Part shown: one piece after another, positions 10,366 to 18,633 of the stretch
How the letters are laid out: the number at the start of each line of letters is the position of its first letter
How positions within the stretch are numbered: the first letter of the stretch is position 1
The notes under the pieces: generated by a model
Told to the model about the DNA's origin: nothing
Database searches by the model: none
The model's input: only the letters and a program-made list of their open reading frames with translations
From: Pseudoalteromonas xiamenensis
GTDB lineage: Bacteria > Pseudomonadota > Gammaproteobacteria > Enterobacterales > Alteromonadaceae
Direction: 5' to 3'
Assembly (NCBI RefSeq): GCF_030994125.1
Contig: NZ_CP099917.1
Span: 620,001 to 684,000 of the forward strand
DNA: 64,000 nt
Translations under genes and position numbers: made by a program

Positions 10366-11206
10366 TGGTCTTCACCCCGTTTAGTTGTCGAACCGTGGCA
10401 CGTTGAATTCGTTTAATATCTTTTAGCTCAGTAATTAACTCACCCATTTGCGGAATATTAAAATCTCGCTCTAGCAACGTTGGGAAAACACCATGTATCT
10501 CATAAGCTTTCTCAAGCAATGCCCAAACGGGGCTAGCCACAGCACTCCCATGCGTGTCCACTATCAAATCTTCCGCCTCGACGTAATGCCCTGCTATGTG
10601 CCCATAGGCGATTTTATCCGTCGGCATCGCTTTTAAAAACGCTTCCGCATCATATTTGTGGTTTACGGAATTAACGTAGATGTTATTGACATCCAAAAGA
10701 AGTTGGCAGCCGGATTCTTCAAGAATTGCGAGCGTGAATTCTTGTTCAGTAAGCGTCTGTCCGGGTGTGCAATAATAGGATACGTTCTCCAAAACAAGAG
10801 GCCGCTCCAAAACATCTTGTACTCGTTTTATACGAGCAACCGTATGTTTAATTGCGTCTTCCGTGAAGGGAATAGGCATCAAATCATACATATGGCCGTC
10901 AGCAGAACAATAACTAAGATGCTCACTGTAAAGACGAATATTGTAGTCTTTTAAAAACGTTTTAAGCTTTTTCAAAAAAGTCATATCGAGCGGGTCGTAA
11001 CTTCCTATACTGAGCGATAGACCGTGACAAATAAATGGCTTGTAACTTGTAAATTCAGCCAATTGTTTTGAAAACCGTCCACCCAGCGTCATCCAGTTTT
11101 CTGGTGCTATCTCAAAGAAGTCAATTTCATCAGGTACACCACTGTCGAGTTCATCAAGCATATCGCGTCTAAAACCCAATCCAACTTGACCAAAACCTGT
11201 TCTCAT
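10355..11206 (-). CDS. HvfB/BufB-type multinuclear non-haem iron oxidase (DUF692/MNIO)
   Basis: 283 residues from ATG 11206, preceded by GGGGA; an upstream in-frame ATG at 11263 has no ribosome site and lies in a hairpin. TIM-barrel MNIO family with the expected metal ligands: H61 (CHGLSLS), E95/H96 (SEHLSY), E140/N141 (LENVSYY), D172/N174 (LLDVNN), H203/H207 (GHIAGH), D217/H219 (DTHG) and E246. Homologues such as MbnB and HvfB use a mixed-valent iron cluster to convert Cys residues of a precursor into oxazolone/thioamide copper ligands. It directly follows a 14-EGKCG precursor gene, so that substrate is a strong inference. Confidence 0.92.
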   Translation of the reverse strand: MRTGFGQVGLGFRRDMLDELDSGVPDEIDFFEIAPENWMTLGGRFSKQLAEFTSYKPFICHGLSLSIGSYDPLDMTFLKKLKTFLKDYNIRLYSEHLSYCSADGHMYDLMPIPFTEDAIKHTVARIKRVQDVLERPLVLENVSYYCTPGQTLTEQEFTLAILEESGCQLLLDVNNIYVNSVNHKYDAEAFLKAMPTDKIAYGHIAGHYVEAEDLIVDTHGSAVASPVWALLEKAYEIHGVFPTLLERDFNIPQMGELITELKDIKRIQRATVRQLNGVKTNAL

Positions 11207-11262
11207 AGTTCCCCGCCCCCCTGATTTAACTATTTTAAAATGTGGAATTTCATTAAAACGCA

Positions 11263-11288
11263 TTGCGGCGCATATAAACGCGCCGCAA
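11263..11288 (-). promoter_or_regulatory. strong hairpin between precursor and oxidase genes
   Basis: TTGCGGCGC and GCGCCGCAA form a perfect 9-bp GC-rich stem with an 8-base loop, 37 bases after the precursor stop and 57 bases before the oxidase start. There is no U-tract, so it fits partial attenuation or protection of the precursor mRNA end better than full termination. This would let the precursor be made in excess of the enzymes. Confidence 0.6.
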
Positions 11289-11324
11289 GAGCTCTATAGA
11301 TGAAGTAGATATCTTCACTAGAAA

Positions 11325-11849
11325 TTAGTGACTACCACCGCATTTACCTTCGCCGCATTTTCCTTCTTTTTTGGTTTTAGCTTTGTCACCGCCACATTTA
11401 CCTTCACCACATTTACCTTCTTTTTTTACTTTGTCGCCACCGCACTTGCCTTCGCCACATTTGCCTTCTTTTTTAACTTTGTCGCCACCACACTTGCCTT
11501 CGCCACATTTACCTTCTTTTTTAACTTTGTCGCCACCACACTTGCCTTCGCCACATTTACCTTCTTTTTTAACTTTGTCGCCGCCGCATTTGCCTTCGCC
11601 ACATTTGCCTTCTTTCTTTCCTTTCTCTTCGCCTTTATGTTTGCCCTGCTCATCACCTTTGTGCTCGCCTTTGTTTTCTCCGCACTTACCCTCACCGCAT
11701 TTACCTTCACCAGCATCTAGCTGATAACCTGCGGTAAGCATTTCCATAGAAAACGGATTCGCTTGCGCTTCTAAACTAGTTAAGCCGGCCGTACCTATAA
11801 CTACTGCGCCAAGTGTTAATGCGATAGAATTTTTCTTTAAGCTGTTCAT
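11325..11849 (-). CDS. HvfA/BufA-like copper-binding RiPP precursor with 14 EGKCG motifs
   Basis: 174 residues from ATG 11849 (GAGAG six bases upstream). Residues 1-30 are a Sec-type signal ending near LEAQA, then a short leader (NPFSMEMLTAGYQLDAG). The core holds one EGKCG pair (residues 48-57), a Gly/Lys/Glu/His-rich spacer, and six tandem units of about 16 residues, KKEGKCGEGKCGGDKV, the last two slightly altered, ending GGSH. That gives 14 EGKCG motifs, and all 14 Cys of the protein sit in them. In Haemophilus HvfA the EGKCG Cys is converted to an oxazolone/thioamide that binds copper. The next two genes are the DUF692 oxidase and DUF2063 partner. Confidence 0.9.
   Translation of the reverse strand: MNSLKKNSIALTLGAVVIGTAGLTSLEAQANPFSMEMLTAGYQLDAGEGKCGEGKCGENKGEHKGDEQGKHKGEEKGKKEGKCGEGKCGGDKVKKEGKCGEGKCGGDKVKKEGKCGEGKCGGDKVKKEGKCGEGKCGGDKVKKEGKCGEGKCGGDKAKTKKEGKCGEGKCGGSH
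11329..11618 (-). repeat. 48-bp tandem repeat inside the precursor gene
   Basis: Six consecutive units of about 48 bp, each encoding KK-EGKCG-EGKCG-GDKV or a variant; the unit next to the 3' end has a six-base insertion (KAKT) and the last is shortened. The central units are nearly identical at the DNA level, which suggests recent duplication and possible copy-number variation between strains. Confidence 0.85.
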
Positions 11850-11986
11850 AGTGACTCTCTCTGTCAATGTAATAACGATTCGTTTAATAGACCTTGGGAC
11901 TTTAAAACTACTTTCAAAAAAAATTGCTAACTAATAAATTCTTTGGTCGGTTAAACTACGCACCCTTTGAATTTTCCTTAGCGGCA

Positions 11987-12943
11987 ATGAAAATAACACT
12001 AGCACCGATGGAAGGCGTGGTCGACTTCCAAATGAGAAAATTACTCACAAAACTAGGTGGATATGACTTATGCGTGACAGAATTTCTGCGCGTAGTTGAT
12101 ATTACGTTCCCTAGAAAAAAATTTTTGAGCAATTGCCCCGAACTCGCTGACGGCGGATACACCTCATCAGGGACACCGGTTAGAATACAATTATTGGGGC
12201 AGAATCCCTCAGTACTTGCGGCAAATGCACGAAAAGCAGTGTTATTAGGCTCCCATGGCGTAGACTTGAATTTTGGCTGTCCTGCAAAAACAGTAAATAA
12301 GAATAAAGGCGGCGCGGTTTTACTTAAAGAGCCAGAACAAATATACGAAATTGTGAAAGCTGTTCGTGACAATGTTCCATCGGAGCATGAAGTAAGTGCA
12401 AAGATACGCTTGGGTTACGATGATGACAGTAATAGCCAAGAGATTGTCGATGCCGTGCAAAAGGCTGGCGCTTCTTCTTTAGTGATCCATGCAAGGACTA
12501 AACGTGACGGTTACAGCCCTCCAGCGTATTGGGAAAAGATCCCACCTCTGAAAGCCAATCTCTCTATGCCTGTCATTGCAAATGGTGAGATATGGACAGT
12601 GGATGATGCATTCGCCTGTCAAGCACGAAGTAGTTGTGAGGACATCATGATAGGTCGTGGAGCACTTGCTCGACCTGACCTCGCTGCAGAGATTAAAGCC
12701 ACGCTCAATAATCAACCATATCAACCCATTGTTTGGGCTGACGTATTGCACCTCATCCTTGAGTCATCGAGAGAATTATTACCGCATCACACCCCTCACT
12801 ATTTTTCATCTCGAATAAAACAGTGGTTAGTGTACTTGAAACGACAATATCCTGAAGCCTCTGAACTCTTTACTCAGATACGTCTAATGCACAAAAAAGA
12901 CGAGGTAATTGAAGCGTTGGAATCTCAACTAAGTAGACAATGA
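11987..12943 (+). CDS. dusC: tRNA-dihydrouridine(16) synthase
   Basis: 318 residues from ATG 11987; a longer in-frame start at 11924 adds 21 residues unlike the family. The beginning MKITLAPMEGVVDFQMR matches DusC, with catalytic NFGCPAKTVNKNKGGAVLL (Cys in GCPA), SAKIRLGY, HARTK and ANGEIW FMN-binding segments. Reduces U16 of tRNAs using FMN and NADPH. It is divergent from the RiPP precursor gene across about 137 bases. The ribosome site is weak. Confidence 0.93.
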   Translation: MKITLAPMEGVVDFQMRKLLTKLGGYDLCVTEFLRVVDITFPRKKFLSNCPELADGGYTSSGTPVRIQLLGQNPSVLAANARKAVLLGSHGVDLNFGCPAKTVNKNKGGAVLLKEPEQIYEIVKAVRDNVPSEHEVSAKIRLGYDDDSNSQEIVDAVQKAGASSLVIHARTKRDGYSPPAYWEKIPPLKANLSMPVIANGEIWTVDDAFACQARSSCEDIMIGRGALARPDLAAEIKATLNNQPYQPIVWADVLHLILESSRELLPHHTPHYFSSRIKQWLVYLKRQYPEASELFTQIRLMHKKDEVIEALESQLSRQ

Positions 12944-13007
12944 GTTGATTCAAATCATAGCGAGGGAATAAAGATCTTTCATAATGAAAGCTCACAGGAG
13001 AGCTAAC

Positions 13008-13364
13008 ATGAAAGATAATCAGACTTTAATATTTAAACGCAAGCTGGAGCTGGAGTTAGACTCCTTGCGTAACGCGTTTTTGAATGAGCTCAAAAATTCG
13101 GAAAACGAATTTATGTCCACGCTTGTTCATTCACTTGAAAACGCATCCCCGACGGAGTGGCTCGACTTAGCTGCGAATCAGTTAAGTCCTGAACATCTTC
13201 CACGTTACAATCGGTTGGTGCAACTTGAAGCCGCACTTTGCCAAATAGACATAGGGCAATTTGGCTATTGTTGTGACTGTGAGCAAGCAATCGATCAATC
13301 GTTACTAGAGCACGATGCAGCGAGCCAACGATGTATGAGCTGTAGCACCAAAAAAGCCAGCTAA
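13008..13364 (+). CDS. TraR/DksA-type zinc-finger protein
   Basis: 118 residues. The start at 13008 has AGGAG seven bases upstream; an upstream ATG at 12984 lacks one. N-terminal helices with a coiled-coil region (LELELDSLRNAFLNELK) are followed by a C-terminal C4 zinc finger, CCDC...CMSC. Such proteins bind the RNA polymerase secondary channel. This one is shorter than DksA (about 150) and lacks an obvious acidic DksA tip, so it is a paralogue of unclear target. Confidence 0.8.
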   Translation: MKDNQTLIFKRKLELELDSLRNAFLNELKNSENEFMSTLVHSLENASPTEWLDLAANQLSPEHLPRYNRLVQLEAALCQIDIGQFGYCCDCEQAIDQSLLEHDAASQRCMSCSTKKAS

Positions 13365-13376
13365 GCTGGCTTTTTT
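13350..13376. terminator. bidirectional terminator overlapping the DksA-like stop codon
   Basis: AAAAAGCCAGC, loop TAA (the stop codon itself) and GCTGGCTTTTT form an 11-bp stem with U-tracts on both strands, serving convergent genes. Confidence 0.9.
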
Positions 13377-13384
13377 GTTATTCT

Positions 13385-14377
13385 TTATAAACTACTCCAG
13401 AATACAAAAACACTCGCGGGATACAAAGATACGTGCTGTAAAATAGCCTCAATAACGTCATCATCACCGTCAATTCTTGAACGTAAATACTGTTCCGCCA
13501 ATTGAGTTGTCCACCCCTGATAATGCATGCCGACATCGAGTAACATGAGTGTAAGCCAATATTGACGCTCAACCGTCGTCATTTCGAAACTGCAGCTAGT
13601 CACCGTATTAACGAGATGAACATAATGGTATTGCCAGTCAAATCCATTCTGTGGTTTGCAACGCAATGCTAAAAATTGTTCGGCTAGCGATGTTTTAATA
13701 TTTTGATAGTCGAGAGAAATCGCTTTCACCTCGTCAGACTCGCCGAGTTTAATGGTTAAAAGTTGCATCCAATTCAATGGCTTTTCAACACTTCCACCAA
13801 AATAGTTCAGTTTACTTTGATACCATTCGCTGCCATTTGGGAGCTGGTCCATACCAAGACGGGTACGCGGTTTATAGTCACTGAGGTAATTCAAGAGTTC
13901 TACTTTTTCCGCACTCACTGAGGGCCAGTTCGATAAAAACTGAACTAGATAACGCTGTTCTAATGACGACAAGCGGATTTTACTTTCTTGTGCGTTTTTA
14001 AGTCTTGCCAGTACAAACGCAAACCATTCGTTCTGTTTTGACTCAGACCAAGATAAAACTGTGCTGTCTAAGTCACTTTGGATCGGCCAAGGAAGGTAAC
14101 GCTCGGGAAATCGTTCGGAGATCATAAGATAATTAAGCTCTGAATCTTCCTGTTGCGCCATTCCACGCTTTAATAATTGGTGACGAGACTTTAAATAGTT
14201 TTCGCCAAATGGAATCTCCGCGGGCAATAGTTGTGACGAGTCTAGACTACGTAGCGCTTGATTTAATGAAACAAACTCTTTCCTTAAATCATCTTTAGAT
14301 ATAACTACTTGCTCTTGTGTGCAAGCTGTTAAGAACAAACCGAAACAAACTGCAGTAAATAAACTCAATCTTTTCAT
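13385..14377 (-). CDS. predicted lipoprotein of unknown function
   Basis: 330 residues. Signal MKRLSLFTAVCFGLFLTAC ends in lipobox LTAC, so acylation at Cys19 is predicted. The body is helical with conserved-looking PWPIQSDLD and GMDQLPNGSEWYQ; the latter faintly resembles a segment of DUF885 proteins, but the remainder does not. It follows the TonB cluster on the same strand after a strong terminator. A TAGGA ribosome site precedes the ATG. Function not recognised. Confidence 0.7.
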   Translation of the reverse strand: MKRLSLFTAVCFGLFLTACTQEQVVISKDDLRKEFVSLNQALRSLDSSQLLPAEIPFGENYLKSRHQLLKRGMAQQEDSELNYLMISERFPERYLPWPIQSDLDSTVLSWSESKQNEWFAFVLARLKNAQESKIRLSSLEQRYLVQFLSNWPSVSAEKVELLNYLSDYKPRTRLGMDQLPNGSEWYQSKLNYFGGSVEKPLNWMQLLTIKLGESDEVKAISLDYQNIKTSLAEQFLALRCKPQNGFDWQYHYVHLVNTVTSCSFEMTTVERQYWLTLMLLDVGMHYQGWTTQLAEQYLRSRIDGDDDVIEAILQHVSLYPASVFVFWSSL

Positions 14378-14389
14378 GTAAATCCTAAC

Positions 14390-14415
14390 AAAAAAGCCCC
14401 TTTCGGGGCTTTTTT
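14390..14415. terminator. terminator closing the TonB energisation operon
   Basis: AAAAAAGCCCC, loop TTTC, GGGGCTTTTTT: an 11-bp stem with a U-tract on both strands, just downstream of the TPR gene. Confidence 0.9.
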
Positions 14416-14426
14416 CTGACCTTAAA

Positions 14427-15692
14427 TTACTTTAAGGAAACGCCTTTACGCTGCGCTTTATCTTTGATAAAGCCAGCCCAGCTCTTAGCAAATTTCACCG
14501 TTGACGGGTCATCTTGTGCTTTTAAGATCGCTTCATAAGCTTGCTTATACTTATCTTGATATAAGTAAGCTTCTGCTAACGAGCTATAGATAGATCCTTT
14601 CTTAGTAGAACCTAATTCTAAAGCTTTGTTTAAGCGCTCAATTGCAGCAGGATAACTTTGCAGCTCAACAAGTAATGCACCAGCTCTACGGTAAAGCTCT
14701 GAGTCGTTATCGAACTTAGCAGCTTCTTCATAGTACTTAGCAGCTTCTTTAATATGCTTTGCAGCATGATAGTAGCTTGCTAATGCCGACACGTTTGGCT
14801 TCGTACGTTTTACTTTACCTTCATTGATAAATTGTTCGTAGTATTTAGCAGCCTTCCAAGGAATGTCTACTAATGAGTAATAACTCGCCAAAACTTTGTA
14901 GTCTGTTTCTGTCTCGATGTAACCTTTGTTGTATGCAACTTGCATTACCGTTAAGCCCTTTTGGAACTCTTCAGTTTGCATGTAGAAACGACCAAGGTTA
15001 GTCCATACTTTTGCATCTTCAGGGAATACTTTAACCATTGTTTCAGCTACTTCAACAAGGTTTTTGTATTGCTTAAGTTCAAAGTACGCACCAACTTTCA
15101 GCTGGTAAAAGTCTTTAACAGGCTTTTCTTTACTTAGTTCAATTGCTTTATCAGCGTTCTTAACTACTGAGTTGTAGTTTTTCAACTGAAAATACGCTTG
15201 AGCCACCAGTGCGAAAACTTTCGGGTCTTGATCACCAGAATAGTCCATCCAAGCATTGTAAGCTTTGATCGCTTCATCGTAGCGCTCTAAGCCCATCAAC
15301 AAATCGCCGTAAAGCTTCATTGTATCTGCTTGGTCTTTGAAGTTCAGCGCTTCAGGCTTAATAGCTTGAGCGATGTACTTCGCCGCGTCTGACATTTGCT
15401 CTTTTTGAGCTAATAACTGACCTAAATAACGGTCAACCGTCGCTTTGTCGTAATCGTCAGAAGCTTCGATGTCACGCAATAGGGTAATTGCTTCGTCGAT
15501 TTTGTCTTCGTTGTAAAGCTCAAACGCCTTAACGACTTTCTTACCAACGCGTTCGCCCATGATCTTAGTCTTCGCTTTCTTACGCTCTTCAATTTTCGCG
15601 TAATCAGGCTCAGCAAGTACAGCTGTCGAAACAACTGAACCAGAGATCGATAGAAGAAGTGCAAGTGCGGTTGCTTTAGAAAATTGCTTCAT
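14427..15692 (-). CDS. periplasmic TPR-repeat protein of the TonB cluster
   Basis: 421 residues with a signal peptide (cleavage near TAVLA, residue 27). The rest is a solenoid of tetratricopeptide-type helix pairs, for example AIKAYNAWMDYSG, DAKVWTNLGRFYMQTEE and AIERLNKALELGSTKKG. It starts 10 bases after the tonB stop. In related marine gammaproteobacteria a TPR protein is the last gene of TonB2-type clusters; a role in assembling or tuning the energising complex is inferred. Confidence 0.88.
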   Translation of the reverse strand: MKQFSKATALALLLSISGSVVSTAVLAEPDYAKIEERKKAKTKIMGERVGKKVVKAFELYNEDKIDEAITLLRDIEASDDYDKATVDRYLGQLLAQKEQMSDAAKYIAQAIKPEALNFKDQADTMKLYGDLLMGLERYDEAIKAYNAWMDYSGDQDPKVFALVAQAYFQLKNYNSVVKNADKAIELSKEKPVKDFYQLKVGAYFELKQYKNLVEVAETMVKVFPEDAKVWTNLGRFYMQTEEFQKGLTVMQVAYNKGYIETETDYKVLASYYSLVDIPWKAAKYYEQFINEGKVKRTKPNVSALASYYHAAKHIKEAAKYYEEAAKFDNDSELYRRAGALLVELQSYPAAIERLNKALELGSTKKGSIYSSLAEAYLYQDKYKQAYEAILKAQDDPSTVKFAKSWAGFIKDKAQRKGVSLK

Positions 15693-15702
15693 ACCTGCCT
15701 CC

Positions 15703-16320
15703 TTAATTGCCTTGGTTAAGTTTAAAGTCTAGTTGAACTTGGATGCCAAACTGTTTCACTGGCTTACCATCTTCAACTTTCGGTCTATATTTCCATTTGC
15801 GAAGCGCACGAATTGCTTCACGGTCGAAAATACGCTTAGGTTCGGCGTTGATTACTTCAACATCGTCTACGCCACCTAGTTCGTTGATAGTAAATGAAAG
15901 TTGTACCCAACCTTCCTTACCATCACGCGCAGCTTCAATTGGATACTTCGGCTCGATACGTACGATAGGTGTTGCGTCACCGTCACGTCCGAAAGCTCCA
16001 GGTCCACTGATACCACCAGCACTACCGCCGATATTGATAGAACCCATATTGAACGTCAGTGCACCTGGCGTTGGGTCAGCATTATCTGGTTGTGGTGGCT
16101 GCGGTTTAGGCGGCTGCTTTGGTGGAGGTGGCGGCGGCGGTGGTACCCGCTTCCGCTCCTGCACCTGTGATTCAGGCGGATTCGTCAAAATTTCGACTAC
16201 AATCTGTTCTTTAGTATCTTGCGCACGGTCAGCTCCACCGGAGATTAGGTACGCCATAAAGAAGAACAAGCCGAAAGTAACTGCCCCACCTGTTAAAAGT
16301 GAAAACAGAAAACGAATCAT
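15703..16320 (-). CDS. tonB: TonB-family energy transducer
   Basis: 205 residues. One N-terminal transmembrane helix (residues 7-27), a Pro-rich stretch with eight consecutive Pro and Lys-Pro repeats (about 59-78), a Gly-rich linker, and a TonB C-terminal domain with RIEPKYPIEAARDGKEGWVQLSF and REAIRALRKWKYRP. It transmits proton-motive force to outer-membrane TonB-dependent receptors. Its ATG overlaps the exbD stop (TAATG), showing coupling. Confidence 0.95.
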   Translation of the reverse strand: MIRFLFSLLTGGAVTFGLFFFMAYLISGGADRAQDTKEQIVVEILTNPPESQVQERKRVPPPPPPPPKQPPKPQPPQPDNADPTPGALTFNMGSINIGGSAGGISGPGAFGRDGDATPIVRIEPKYPIEAARDGKEGWVQLSFTINELGGVDDVEVINAEPKRIFDREAIRALRKWKYRPKVEDGKPVKQFGIQVQLDFKLNQGN

Positions 16321-16724
16321 TACTTATCTCCAGCGATTGAAATCTTAAGATTGTCGCCTGTAGCTTTAATCTGATCCATTACTTTCACAACTACACCGTG
16401 TTTAGCATCTTTATCCGCTTGGATAATAACTGTTTCAGTTGGTTGTTCAGCAAGGATACTTTCCAAGTTTGCACTAACACGCTCAACATCAACTTGGCGC
16501 TTATCCATCCAGATTTCACCATTACCGCGAATCGCGATAAAGATGTTTGCGTTTTTAGTGTTTTGTGCTTGAGCAGCTTTCGGCTTATTCACTTCAATAC
16601 CAGCTTCTTTAACGAACGATGTAGTTACGATAAAGAAAATTAGCATGATGAATACGATGTCAAGCATCGGCGTCATATCAACTGCTGCTTCTTCTGCTTC
16701 ACGAAAACGTTGTTTACGTGCCAT
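16320..16724 (-). CDS. exbD: biopolymer transport protein ExbD
   Basis: 134 residues. Single transmembrane helix with the essential Asp (TPMLDIVFIMLIFFIVTTSF, Asp near 22) and a periplasmic domain ending near KISIAGDK. Forms the proton channel with ExbB. It lies 14 bases after exbB and overlaps tonB by a stop/start pair. Confidence 0.95.
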   Translation of the reverse strand: MARKQRFREAEEAAVDMTPMLDIVFIMLIFFIVTTSFVKEAGIEVNKPKAAQAQNTKNANIFIAIRGNGEIWMDKRQVDVERVSANLESILAEQPTETVIIQADKDAKHGVVVKVMDQIKATGDNLKISIAGDK

Positions 16725-16738
16725 AAAATTATCTCTCT

Positions 16739-17263
16739 CTAGTGATGTGGCAAGCTATCTACTAGTTTTTCTTTAGCCATTTTCGCTCTTGCTTCAAGAC
16801 GCGTGCTAAAGAAAACACCAGATAGTGCCGCAACCATTCCAGCCATTGTTGGTACCGTTGCCATTGAAATGCCTGATGCCATCATACGTGCGTTACCTGT
16901 ACCTTGAGTAGCCATAGTTTCGAAAACTGTGATCATACCCGTTACTGTACCTAGTAAGCCGATTAATGGACACATTGCAACCAATGTTTTGATAATCAAC
17001 ATACGCTCATCTAATTTTTCAGACGCTTCAGAAATCCATGCTTCGCGGATTCTGTGTGCGTACCAAGACGTAGTGTCTTGGCGGGCGTCCCACTTGGCGA
17101 CTATTTCCTTTTGCATTTTTGGAAATTCGCCTAGTAAGAACCAATAGCGCTCAATCATTAATACCCACATTAGAAAGAGTGCTATCGCGACTACGTATAA
17201 AACATCGCCGCCTGTAGCAACAAAATCCCTGATAGATTCCCAAATCTCCATCAGGACTAACAT
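16739..17263 (-). CDS. exbB: ExbB-type proton channel protein
   Basis: 174 residues, the short ExbB2 form. Three transmembrane segments: near 18-37, then VAMCPLIGLLGTVTGMITVF around 95-115 and ISMATVPTMAGMVAALSGVFFSTRLE near 135-160, the MotA/TolQ/ExbB signature. The ATG overlaps the preceding stop codon (TAATG). Works with the adjacent ExbD. Confidence 0.95.
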   Translation of the reverse strand: MLVLMEIWESIRDFVATGGDVLYVVAIALFLMWVLMIERYWFLLGEFPKMQKEIVAKWDARQDTTSWYAHRIREAWISEASEKLDERMLIIKTLVAMCPLIGLLGTVTGMITVFETMATQGTGNARMMASGISMATVPTMAGMVAALSGVFFSTRLEARAKMAKEKLVDSLPHH

Positions 17264-18627
17264 TATGCTCTCTCCTTCTCCGCGTGAGATGCGATGATAC
17301 CAGCGCTTTGCTCATCTAGGATGTGTAGAACTGCTTTACTACGGCCAGAAACGATAGCGTGTAGTAGGATTAGTGGTAGTGCTGCGATTAGACCTAGAGC
17401 GGTTGTAACAAGTGCTAGAGAGATGTTACCTGCCATGATCTTCGGATCGCCCGTACCGAATAGTGTGATTGATTCGAACGTCATGATCATACCAACAACC
17501 GTACCTAGAAGACCTAGTAATGGTGCGATAGCAGCAAGGATCTTGATGATGTTGATACCAGCATCGATACGTGGAGTTTCACGTAGGATTGCTTCGTCAA
17601 GCTTAAGCTCAAGGTTTTCAACGTCTTGATTCTTGTTGTCATGGTACACTTTCAAGATACGACCAAGTGGGTTGTTCGTGTTTGGCGTGTTGATGTTCTT
17701 CATTTGAGAACGGATTTTCGCCGTAACTAACATAAGGTCAAGGAAACGTACTAACGCGATTAGCGCACCAACGACTAGCAATGCAGTGATGATGTAACCA
17801 ACCGTGTCACCTTGGTGCCAACGCTCTTCAGTCGTAGCACGTTGAGTGTTAAGACGTAAGATTGCGCCACGTGTAGGGTCTAAGTAGAAAGGTGTTACTT
17901 GACCTGCTGGTGCATTGATTAGTGCTGTTACTGTGTCTAGTACGTAACCATCTGGTTGTTTACCAAGTGGTTGGATTGACTTAGTTTCTGCTGAGTAGTA
18001 AACATAGCCATCTTTAGTCACTAGGTTGAAGTTACCAACACGTGTAATTTCTTTAGTTTTTACTTCACCGCTAAGTTCTGCAACTTCCGCTTGGAATTTA
18101 GATACTTTAGCTGATTCAGTCATTTCAGTTTGGAATGCAATCCAAAGCTCTTCAAGTTCACGAACTGTTGGTAGCTCTTTAGCTGCCGCAAGTGAACGAA
18201 GTACTTCAGCGCGTCCAGGTTTTTCAGCACTTACGATTGAAGCTTCGATTGAACCGATTGCTTCAGAAGCTGAACGACGAACAACACCGAACATTTCACC
18301 AAGAGTACCTTTTGCGTTCTCTAGTGCAGTTTCTTTTTCTGCTAGTGTGATTTCGTTTTGTGCGAATTGCTTTTTAAGTGCTTCACCACGAGCTTGCTCA
18401 GCTGCAAAATCACGTTTTGCTTTGTTGTAAAGCGCTTGTTTGTCAGCTTTAGCTGATAGGAACTCTTGTTCACGAGCTTTGTTAAGCTTGCCTTCAGAGA
18501 TACGTTGTTGCTTAACTTGTTCTAAAATCTTGTCAAGCTCTTGTGTATTAGCGTGTGCGTTTAACGCGGCGCCAGCTGAAACAGAAAGCGCTGCAGCAAC
18601 AGCAAAGCCTTTAAATAGTTTCTTCAT
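17263..18627 (-). CDS. TtpC-like MotA/TolQ/ExbB energiser with periplasmic coiled coil
   Basis: 454 residues. Signal peptide (MKKLFKGF to LNAHA), then a long periplasmic coiled coil (residues 30-200) unlike short ExbB proteins, a transmembrane segment near 280-300, and a C-terminal ExbB core with IAPLLGLLGTVVGMIMTFES and ISLALVTTALGLIAALPLILLH. This architecture matches TtpC of Vibrio TonB2 systems, which is required there for siderophore uptake. It overlaps exbB and follows the DUF3450 gene by 6 bases. Confidence 0.92.
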   Translation of the reverse strand: MKKLFKGFAVAAALSVSAGAALNAHANTQELDKILEQVKQQRISEGKLNKAREQEFLSAKADKQALYNKAKRDFAAEQARGEALKKQFAQNEITLAEKETALENAKGTLGEMFGVVRRSASEAIGSIEASIVSAEKPGRAEVLRSLAAAKELPTVRELEELWIAFQTEMTESAKVSKFQAEVAELSGEVKTKEITRVGNFNLVTKDGYVYYSAETKSIQPLGKQPDGYVLDTVTALINAPAGQVTPFYLDPTRGAILRLNTQRATTEERWHQGDTVGYIITALLVVGALIALVRFLDLMLVTAKIRSQMKNINTPNTNNPLGRILKVYHDNKNQDVENLELKLDEAILRETPRIDAGINIIKILAAIAPLLGLLGTVVGMIMTFESITLFGTGDPKIMAGNISLALVTTALGLIAALPLILLHAIVSGRSKAVLHILDEQSAGIIASHAEKERA

Positions 18628-18633
18628 TATTGA

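Noticed and set aside
11204..11263. Longer start of the DUF692 gene at 11263
   Set aside because: The ATG sits in a strong hairpin without a ribosome site, while ATG 11206 has GGGGA and matches family length.
11329..11618. Regular repeats that look CRISPR-like at first sight
   Set aside because: Units are contiguous 48-bp coding repeats with no unique spacers and no cas genes nearby.
11328..11724. Two long plus-strand ORFs antisense to the precursor gene
   Set aside because: Both are periodic Phe/Thr- or Pro/Ser/Leu-rich translations of the 48-bp repeats, with no ribosome site; they are shadows of the real minus-strand gene.
15743..16348. 201-codon plus-strand ORF opposite tonB
   Set aside because: Antisense to the Pro-rich and Gly-rich part of tonB; composition explains the open frame.
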